The notes under the pieces were generated by a model. It was not told where the DNA came from. It did no database searches and saw only the letters and a program-made list of their open reading frames with translations. A stretch of 35,155 nt of DNA from a virus. The translations under genes were made by a program, and so were the position numbers. Below, piece by piece: positions 29,157 through 35,155 of the stretch (the stretch's first letter is position 1; every line of letters starts with the position of its first letter). The DNA is taken from positions 1 to 35,155 of the IMG/VR virus record IMGVR_UViG_3300005095_000076, one strand, 5' to 3'.

Positions 29157-29191
29157 ACTAAATCCTTTCTAATGTAGTTTTTATGAGTTGA

Positions 29192-30115
29192 TTATAACTC
29201 AATCTCTTCCCAATAATCGTCGTAACTTTTCTCTTCTTTTTTCTCAATCTCTCTAGTTTTGTTATCTTCTGGGATATCTATTTGTTTTTCTTCCTTCTTT
29301 TGCTCTGGCTCTTTATTTATCTCTTGAGAGGCGATTGCATATGCTTGAAGTAATGTAGTTGCTCTTCCAATTGCTAACATCTTTTGAGCCAATGGATATA
29401 CTCTTTCCCACTCACCACTATCTACTGAGCCAATGAACAGCTTAAATATCTCTGGTCTCCATAACTCAGCCTTTTGTTCTGATGGTAAAGCGTTAAAAAT
29501 ATCTGTAACCTTATTTGCTAGTGAAGGGTTTGTGTCTAGTAGCTCATTGTAGATTCTCAGTACAGGGTCATCTTCTTCTTGTTTTTCTTCAACTTTAGGC
29601 TCATACTTAGTCTCTTGCTTTGGCTCATCAAATAGACTAAAGTCATCTGAGCCAATGTCGATGTTGTATTTATTTGCTAGATACTGTAAAGCTTCTTTGT
29701 TGCCACTCATAATATCTTTAAGTGTTACTAAGTCTGCTTTATCAATACCATCTAGATATTGAATGTAATCTTTATACTTAGCAACATCTTTTAATTGCTC
29801 TTGTTCAGTAAGTAATCTTTGAGCCAAAGCGTATAGTTCATCTGGATTAAATGTAGTCTTAACTCCATTAATCTCTAACTCATACTCTTGCTGAGTTGGC
29901 TCATTAGAAGAAGCTGTTACTTCTTCTTCTTGTTGCTCTTGCTTTTGCTCTTCTTCTTGCAAGCCATGTTCTTCTCCTTTTTCTTCAGTTTTAAATGAAG
30001 TAGAGATAACCTTTTCTAAGTCTTCAATATCATCTACTTCGTCAAAAATCTTATCATAGATTTCTTCTTCTGTTAAGCCTTGTTGCTTTAGTTCTTCTTC
30101 AATTGTCTTATCCAT
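29192..30115 (-). CDS. Putative capsid scaffolding protein
   Basis: A 307-aa, very acidic and Gln/Glu-rich protein (EEEQKQEQQEEEVTASS), helical throughout, with a central EQEQLKDVAKYKDYIQYLDG and an acidic end (KKEEKSYDDYWEEIEL). Low complexity, acidity and location directly before the major capsid gene and after the portal match phage scaffolding proteins, which guide procapsid assembly and leave. Sequence similarity cannot be claimed. The start overlaps the stop of the small gene before it. Confidence 0.65.
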   Translation of the reverse strand: MDKTIEEELKQQGLTEEEIYDKIFDEVDDIEDLEKVISTSFKTEEKGEEHGLQEEEQKQEQQEEEVTASSNEPTQQEYELEINGVKTTFNPDELYALAQRLLTEQEQLKDVAKYKDYIQYLDGIDKADLVTLKDIMSGNKEALQYLANKYNIDIGSDDFSLFDEPKQETKYEPKVEEKQEEDDPVLRIYNELLDTNPSLANKVTDIFNALPSEQKAELWRPEIFKLFIGSVDSGEWERVYPLAQKMLAIGRATTLLQAYAIASQEINKEPEQKKEEKQIDIPEDNKTREIEKKEEKSYDDYWEEIEL

Positions 30116-30311
30116 TCATAATCCTTTCTTCTAAGTCTTTTACGTAGTTATTAAAACATACTCTTGCTTTAATCTCATCTCTTGAGCCAACAGTATCAAT
30201 ACCGTCGGCTAGTGCAATATCTTTTATCTCGTCTGTGTACATTGACACAAACTTTCTAAACTCCTTGCATTCCAATAACGTCACTAGTTCTTGGTGGCTC
30301 ATTTGTTTCAC
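30108..30311 (-). CDS. Small protein between portal and scaffold, unknown (67 aa)
   Basis: The start is GTG at 30311 after GGAGGCAGAAG; an ATG at 30302 with AAGG is an alternative. The 67-aa protein (MSHQELVTLLECKEFRKF...) is charged and helical. It overlaps the end of the portal gene by 56 bases and the scaffold start by 8 bases. Small genes here in other phages can be head-assembly helpers, but there is no evidence for that in this case. Confidence 0.55.
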   Translation of the reverse strand: MKQMSHQELVTLLECKEFRKFVSMYTDEIKDIALADGIDTVGSRDEIKARVCFNNYVKDLEERIMNG

Positions 30312-32232
30312 CTTCTGCCTCCTTCTCTAATTTTTCTATTTCAGCATACTTCTTAGCTAAGTCTGCATACTTTTGTCCAACTTCTGGGTCAATACTTAAC
30401 ATCTCTTTTTGCGCTTTAACTTCTGTCTGCTTAGTTCTACCTAACGCATTTTGAGCCAATGCTTGTTCTTTCATAGCTTTAGCCTTTAAGTATTCAATCT
30501 CAGCTTGCTTCTCCATAATCTCTAGTTGGTCTGGTTGTGGCTCATATTGTTCAATAAGCTTAGCAATGTCTGGTCTATCTAGTGCCTCTGCTAAGTCTGC
30601 AACTAATAACTGCATAGCCTTTTGTGGCACTGCACCTACACTAGCAAGTGGAGCAAGTTGTTGCATTAGCATGTTAAGTTGTTGCACCTTGATTGTTTTC
30701 TTAGCGTCTGAGCCAACCTTGATATCTATATCGTAGTCTGCATACTTGTTATTAAATAGTTCATCTACTTTTTGAGCTATAAGCAGTTGAGCTTCTAGTC
30801 TCGTCTCTTCGTCTGGTATTTGGTCTAATCCATATTGTTGAGCCAATCTCTGCATTTCAATCTCTTTTAGCATTGAGATATTAATGCCTGTAATCAACTC
30901 AATGTCTGCTTCGGTTAACCACTCATTAAACATTGCTACCCACATCTTAAACATTTGATATAGTCCAAAAGCAATATTGTCAATTACATTCTCAAGCTTG
31001 ATTTGGCTCTGAGTCATCATTAACTGTACGTTTGTAGCTGGAGCTTTAAGGTCTTGAGTAGAAGCATTGCCTCCCATCATCTTATTCACTCCAGTTGTCT
31101 CACTTGCACTGTCTTCAAATAGTGCAAATACATTAAACACTGACTGTGGTATTTGATTAAATGAGCCATCTACTACTACATCTCTAATGCTTCCAGTTGT
31201 CCTAACCTCTACATATGGCTCACCAGCTTGAAGTCTTTTTAGGTTAATTTCATCTAGGCTGTTTTTTCTAATAAACTTAGTAGCATTATTACTTAGAGCC
31301 ATATTATCTATTACTCCACGCACAATACTTGTTGTAACTTTTTGTTCATCAAATATAAGCTCTGGAAGGCTATCTGAGAATAAGCTAAATGGTGTTGGGT
31401 GAAGGTTTATAAGTATAAAAGGAAATCTATCAAATGGGAATGGAGAATCGTTGCCTTTTAATTTTCCTCTCTTCTTCCCCTTAGTCTCAACTTCACCATA
31501 TTCGTTTTCTACCTTTTTGTCTTCACCTTCTAGGTGCACTTCAAACTTGATATTGCCTTCCTTGTCTCTATACCAAAACTCATATAGAGTCACAACATCT
31601 GAGCCAATGTATTGTTTATGTATAGCACTATCTGTTTCACTTCTAAAAATATCATCACTACTTTGGCTCCCTAATGTAGATTCAATAACCTTTTGGTCAT
31701 ACTCTTTATTTCTTTTAATATTGTCTACTCTATCTGTATATTTGTAAATAATATACTTTGCTTCTTGTAAATTCTCAGCGTTTGGGTCAATATAAACATT
31801 CTCAGTTCTCAGCACCTTTTGTGTTGGTTGCTTTAATACTACCTTCCCATCTTTCTTCTTAATCTTCCACCCTACTCTTGCTATTGCGTTTCCTTCACTA
31901 ACAAGTACAGTAGTAAGTCTTTTAAGGAAGTTAATCCTTGTATGCTTTTTATTCCAAAAATAGTTTATTAGCGCTTCGTCTATCTTAGCCTTATATGCGT
32001 CATCTTCACCTACTGGGTCAACTGCAACAATACTTTTTCCTCTAAAAGCTTTATCTAAGTTAGCAATCATTGTTAAGCTTTGTTTTTTAGCTAACTTCCA
32101 TACAATCCTACTTCTGCCATCTACTTCATTACCTAATGGCTCACCAAAAAATATCTCTTTACTTTTTGCTATCTTTGATTTTAAAGTAGCATTAAGTGTA
32201 TCTGCTTCTAATAAAGCCTCATTAAAATCCAT
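30256..32232 (-). CDS. Portal protein
   Basis: A 658-aa protein with the length and layout of podovirus-type portals: an N-terminal helical region, then the wing (VLVSEGNAIARVGWKI and the signature ENVYIDPNAENLQEAKYII, residues 144-163), a long central part with a DSASETTGVNKMMGG-like tunnel region, and a Gln/Ala-rich helical C-terminal barrel (MEKQAEIEYLKAKAMKEQALAQN). The dodecameric portal sits at one capsid vertex and passes DNA during packaging and ejection. It precedes the scaffold and capsid genes. Its start overlaps the stop of the previous gene. Confidence 0.85.
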   Translation of the reverse strand: MDFNEALLEADTLNATLKSKIAKSKEIFFGEPLGNEVDGRSRIVWKLAKKQSLTMIANLDKAFRGKSIVAVDPVGEDDAYKAKIDEALINYFWNKKHTRINFLKRLTTVLVSEGNAIARVGWKIKKKDGKVVLKQPTQKVLRTENVYIDPNAENLQEAKYIIYKYTDRVDNIKRNKEYDQKVIESTLGSQSSDDIFRSETDSAIHKQYIGSDVVTLYEFWYRDKEGNIKFEVHLEGEDKKVENEYGEVETKGKKRGKLKGNDSPFPFDRFPFILINLHPTPFSLFSDSLPELIFDEQKVTTSIVRGVIDNMALSNNATKFIRKNSLDEINLKRLQAGEPYVEVRTTGSIRDVVVDGSFNQIPQSVFNVFALFEDSASETTGVNKMMGGNASTQDLKAPATNVQLMMTQSQIKLENVIDNIAFGLYQMFKMWVAMFNEWLTEADIELITGINISMLKEIEMQRLAQQYGLDQIPDEETRLEAQLLIAQKVDELFNNKYADYDIDIKVGSDAKKTIKVQQLNMLMQQLAPLASVGAVPQKAMQLLVADLAEALDRPDIAKLIEQYEPQPDQLEIMEKQAEIEYLKAKAMKEQALAQNALGRTKQTEVKAQKEMLSIDPEVGQKYADLAKKYAEIEKLEKEAEGETNEPPRTSDVIGMQGV

Positions 32233-33919
32233 CTTTGCCTCCTAAATCATAAAATCTGTCATAGTCATAGACAATGTCGTAGCTATTATACATGAGTGCA
32301 AATGAGCTATCATACATCGTATCAAAGTCTATTGGGTTGTATAAATAGTTGTTCTTCATCTCTTCAAGCTGTTCTAATATCTCTGCTCTTTCCTTGTTAA
32401 TCTTCAATAGCTCTGCCTCCATATCCTTTATACTGTCTACTACATATAGGTTGTATAGCTGACTTCCCAATTGAGCCAACTTAGATACTGTTGTCACAAC
32501 TCCGGATAATGTTGATAGTGAACTAGTTCCTAATGTCATTATTGCAGTAGCAACACCAACTATTATCTGGAGCTCTGGAGCTATATCTGCTAGTGCATAA
32601 CTTAAGGCAATGGTACCTGCTGTTAGTAATGCTAAGCTTGCTCCACCAGTGTAAAATGCTAATCCTACTGCAATAATTGCTGTTACCCATTTAAAGAAGC
32701 CTGTCTGGTACCACTTAAGCTTTATCTCTTCTTCTGCATAGACAACTATTGAGAATGAGTCTTGAAAAGCTTGAAACTTTTTTCTAAGTGGAAGTCTTCT
32801 TAAGTAGTTAACTGGGATAATAAAGCATGGCTCTAAATTTCCATTCTCATCTTTTAATGGATACTCTTTTGCTTTACCATTGAATATAACTGAGAATGAG
32901 CCATCTCCATTAGTTCTATACTCAATCTTTAACCCATCATTTTCTATAACTACATTATTTACTTTTCCGTTATCTATATCTCCATATAGTGTACGGATTA
33001 ACGATTTATACTCACCTTCATCTGGAACACTGTATGTTATGAAAGCATGCTTTATTTCATCTTGAGCCAATGAGTCTTCTAATCCTTCACCATCAGTTTT
33101 ACCTTGTAGTCCAAAACGACTAAGAGTAAATTTAGTGTATAAGTCATCTAGGAATTCACCATCTTTTTTAACTATTACGAATAATGCTGTTGAATCTTCA
33201 AATGTCTCTAGTAGCTCTTCATCAAACATGTAAAGCCCATGTCTTTCATCATTGTTGTCATAATATGCAATGCTAACCACTGCTCTATCATCATATGGAA
33301 TGTCATAGTCTCTAGTTATCTTCTCACCAGTCAAAGGGTCTTCTAACTCATTACCATTCTCATCTATCTGTACTAATGTCACATAGCTATTATCTTCTTC
33401 ATAATTAACTGTTGGCTCTTCATCTCCATCGATAAACCATCTTTGATTGTCAAGGATATAAGAGGGAGTAGTGTATGAGATATCAATATCTAATGTGTCA
33501 TTATGCTTTGTAAAAACCTTCTCATTACTTGAGTCTTCATCTAAGTCAATTCCAGCAACTACTTTTATTATTTGAGATGAGCCACTATATGTCCAGTCTA
33601 TTACATCATCATAGGTAGTATTCTCATCTACATCTTTGATATTGTCATCTATTCTATCTTGTATGATTGTGTAAATCAACTCATTTGATACTTTGTTTAC
33701 AACCATAGGTATCTCAGCTATCTGTCCAAAACGTTCAAACACTTTCTCATTGAATTGAAACATTACATCATTAATCATAGCTTTCAGTATCAAACTTGGC
33801 TCAATTAACATTCCGTTTCTATTTAATATTCTAAGTATCTCTTGCTGATAAGCATTTGCCTCTTCTGGAAGTAAAGTTGAGAAATGGAAGTCTGATACTG
33901 TTTTAGTTTTACTTCCCAT
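32222..33919 (-). CDS. Virion-type protein with hydrophobic segments, unknown
   Basis: A 565-aa acidic protein. The first 390 residues are strand-rich with many Asp/Glu-Asn-Gly turns (DENGNELEDPLTGEK), as in structural proteins. Residues about 408-490 contain several Gly/Ala-rich hydrophobic stretches (VTAIIAVGLAFYTGGASLALLTAGTIAL and LQIIVGVATAIMTLG). A coiled coil follows, then a Tyr/Asp-rich tail. It could be a membrane-active tail or ejection component. No family was recognised. AAGGAGTAGGTT precedes the ATG, and the stop overlaps the portal start. Confidence 0.6.
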   Translation of the reverse strand: MGSKTKTVSDFHFSTLLPEEANAYQQEILRILNRNGMLIEPSLILKAMINDVMFQFNEKVFERFGQIAEIPMVVNKVSNELIYTIIQDRIDDNIKDVDENTTYDDVIDWTYSGSSQIIKVVAGIDLDEDSSNEKVFTKHNDTLDIDISYTTPSYILDNQRWFIDGDEEPTVNYEEDNSYVTLVQIDENGNELEDPLTGEKITRDYDIPYDDRAVVSIAYYDNNDERHGLYMFDEELLETFEDSTALFVIVKKDGEFLDDLYTKFTLSRFGLQGKTDGEGLEDSLAQDEIKHAFITYSVPDEGEYKSLIRTLYGDIDNGKVNNVVIENDGLKIEYRTNGDGSFSVIFNGKAKEYPLKDENGNLEPCFIIPVNYLRRLPLRKKFQAFQDSFSIVVYAEEEIKLKWYQTGFFKWVTAIIAVGLAFYTGGASLALLTAGTIALSYALADIAPELQIIVGVATAIMTLGTSSLSTLSGVVTTVSKLAQLGSQLYNLYVVDSIKDMEAELLKINKERAEILEQLEEMKNNYLYNPIDFDTMYDSSFALMYNSYDIVYDYDRFYDLGGKDGF

Positions 33920-33922
33920 AAC

Positions 33923-34348
33923 CTACTCCTTGTAGATTACGTACTCAATGTAGTCATAATATATTGAGCCAACTTTGAAACCTACTTTAGCTAAATTCCT
34001 TCTACTTTGCTTGTATGAAGGTAGAGTAACAGTCCTGATTGATAAAAACCTATCAACGTTGTTTTTAACTTCTTGAGCCAATATCTCAAACACTCTATCA
34101 TAGTTGGCTCTATTTAACTTCTTAGTGAAGAATAAAGTTAGAAAACCACATCTAGTTAATACTGCAAAACATATATCATCAATCCTCATAGCTAATGAGT
34201 CTCTTCTAAAGTTCTCCCTAAGGGCGTCGTAACACCCTTGGTACCCTAACATCTTAGCTTCCTCTTCGTCTTTGTCTAAAAACTTTTGAGCCAAAGCTAA
34301 AGTTAAAAACTCATCAGCATTACTAAATGTATAATATGTACTATTCAT
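33923..34348 (-). CDS. T7 gp13-like (GNAT-like, DUF2833-type) virion protein
   Basis: I chose the ATG at 34348 (MNSTYYTFSNADEF) because AAGGATAGAACAG precedes it and it overlaps the previous stop; a longer frame from 34387 has no ribosome site. The 141-aa protein ends with FEILAQEVKNNVDRFLSIRTVTLPSYKQSRRNLAKVGFKVGSIYYDY, a pattern like the acetyltransferase-type C-terminus of T7 gp13, where an aromatic or polar residue precedes RNLKKLGF. T7 gp13 is needed to assemble internal virion proteins but lies after tail genes. Here the gene is upstream of the portal. The assignment is moderate. Confidence 0.5.
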   Translation of the reverse strand: MNSTYYTFSNADEFLTLALAQKFLDKDEEEAKMLGYQGCYDALRENFRRDSLAMRIDDICFAVLTRCGFLTLFFTKKLNRANYDRVFEILAQEVKNNVDRFLSIRTVTLPSYKQSRRNLAKVGFKVGSIYYDYIEYVIYKE

Positions 34349-35048
34349 CTGTTCTATCCTTATCATCGTTATCGTCATCACTGTCACATTTAAATGCTCC
34401 AGACTCTCTCATTAATGCGTCAAATATACATGTAGTTTTATCATTGTTAATAATCTCTGGTACTGCGGCATTACCATCATCATCTACTAGTAGACCACTA
34501 CTAAACATCATAGCCCATGCGTCCATAATAATTTTAAACACGTCCTTTTGGCTCTTTTCATCAAAGCCTTTAATTTGTCTTCTAGTTAGCAATACCTGTT
34601 CAGCCTGCAGTAGCACTTGATTTTTCTTAATCTCTAGCTCTTGCTCTTTAATATCTAAGTCTTTCTCTTTTAATTGAATGTCGATGTCCATCATTTCAAT
34701 TTGTTTATCTTTTAATTCAATCTCTTTCTTCTTTAGGTCAATCTCAACGTCCATTAGTTCTAACTGCTTCTCTTTTAGCTCAAGCTCTTTCTCCTTTAGA
34801 GCCAACTCTTGTTCTCTAATATCTAAGTCAGCTTTAGCTATTTCAATCTGAGCGTCTTTGTACTCCATCTCTTTCTCTTTAAGTGGAGCGTCAAATGAAG
34901 CTAGAAGTATTGCATTGATTAGCTTCTCATAAACTTCTGCATACTCAGTTCCTTTAATCCTTTTTAATTCATATTGAGTATCTAGCTCAGTCTTAACCTT
35001 TTGAGCCAATCTGTCAAATATGCTTTCAATTTGTTCTATATCATACAT
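34341..35048 (-). CDS. Long coiled-coil protein, unknown
   Basis: A 235-aa protein. Residues about 60-165 are a near-continuous coiled coil of repeated KE(K/L)ELELKEKQLEL-type units, in which (D/E)(I/L)xLKEK(E/D)L repeats can be followed by eye. A short globular part (FKIIMDAWAMMFSSGLLVDDDG) and a very acidic tail (SDDDNDDKDRTDE) follow. It may be a virion assembly or tail-length-type helper. No family was recognised. The start overlaps the stop of the upstream partial gene closely (4 bases apart). Confidence 0.6.
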   Translation of the reverse strand: MYDIEQIESIFDRLAQKVKTELDTQYELKRIKGTEYAEVYEKLINAILLASFDAPLKEKEMEYKDAQIEIAKADLDIREQELALKEKELELKEKQLELMDVEIDLKKKEIELKDKQIEMMDIDIQLKEKDLDIKEQELEIKKNQVLLQAEQVLLTRRQIKGFDEKSQKDVFKIIMDAWAMMFSSGLLVDDDGNAAVPEIINNDKTTCIFDALMRESGAFKCDSDDDNDDKDRTDE

Positions 35049-35051
35049 ATC

Positions 35052-35155
35052 CTAATCCTTTAAAATGATATCTTGCATAGGTGTAGTTCTAATTATTAAG
35101 TTCCCATACTCATCTACTTCTGTACTGAGTATAAAAACTAAATCGTTAGAGTTAA
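35052..35155 (-). CDS. 3' end of a gene running off the right edge
   Basis: An open frame of at least 34 codons enters from the right edge and stops at 35052 (TAG), ending ...TPMQDIILKD. The remaining sequence is VFILSTEVDEYGNLIIRTT before that. Its stop is 4 bases before the start of the coiled-coil gene, in the same operon-like spacing as elsewhere. Product unknown. Confidence 0.5.
   Translation of the reverse strand, partial: NSNDLVFILSTEVDEYGNLIIRTTPMQDIILKD

Larger units (their letters stand above)
1..35155. repeat. Genome-wide short motif GAGCCAA / TTGGCTC
   Basis: By hand scan I found about 180-190 copies of the 6-bp core GAGCCA or TGGCTC across the window (about 108 before 18.9 kb and 77 after). 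GAGCCA outnumbers TGGCTC on the + strand by roughly 3 to 2 in both halves. The base before is mostly T or A and the base after mostly A, giving consensus (T/A)GAGCCAA. Copies lie inside genes in every frame and between genes. They are missing from 28081-29305 and 10241-10965. Confidence 0.9.

Overview
The window is about 35 kb of a low-GC double-stranded DNA bacteriophage or prophage genome. It falls into two convergent blocks. Genes are tightly packed, overlap by ATGA or similar junctions, and have strong AAAGGAG ribosome binding sites. The host is not identifiable with certainty. The AT-rich composition, strong Shine-Dalgarno sites and standard code (Trp is TGG, TGA is used as stop) would fit an AT-rich bacterium such as a campylobacterotum or fusobacterium, but this is a guess. 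No rRNA, tRNA, integrase, terminase or DNA polymerase was seen.

Left block, + strand, 1-18.9 kb (early and middle genes). 77-1521 holds five small unknown genes ending at a strong intrinsic terminator. 1522-2171 is non-coding and contains a large nested inverted repeat with a GC-rich tip, centred near 1910. After an unknown gene, 2715-3213 is a second non-coding region. It carries tandem 7-mers, three strong hairpins and six copies of a 16-bp dyad, followed by a small ribbon-helix-helix regulator. A replication and recombination module follows: a winged-helix initiator-like protein, a superfamily II helicase, an ATPase-primase fusion, a Rha regulator, a Sak4-like ATPase, an SSB-like protein, a Cas4/RecB-type nuclease and a RusA-like resolvase. 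After several unknown genes and a DUF3310-like gene comes a regulator cluster: two KilA-N paralogues, an HU-family protein, a Rha protein and a related antirepressor-like protein. An amidase endolysin and a zinc-finger/helix-turn-helix protein close the block.

Right block, - strand, 18.9-35.1 kb (virion genes). In transcription order from the right edge: a partial gene, a coiled-coil protein, a T7 gp13-like protein, a 565-aa membrane-active protein, the portal, a small gene, a scaffold-like protein, an N4-gp56-type major capsid protein, two small genes and three putative ejection proteins. The last is a 2120-aa giant with an HETTH zinc-protease motif. The set fits a podovirus-like particle with an internal ejectosome.

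The most striking property is a short motif, GAGCCAA (complement TTGGCTC). By eye about 180-190 copies of its 6-bp core occur, roughly one per 190 bp, in both orientations, on both transcription blocks, in all reading frames and between genes. A handful would be expected by chance. It is absent from the whole major capsid gene and from the SSB-like gene. This looks like a phage-wide, DNA-level recognition sequence of unknown function and is my main candidate for an undescribed system. Secondary candidates are the nested structured element at 1839-1982, the dyad array at 2979-3143, and SSB-tip-like C-termini shared by three replication proteins.
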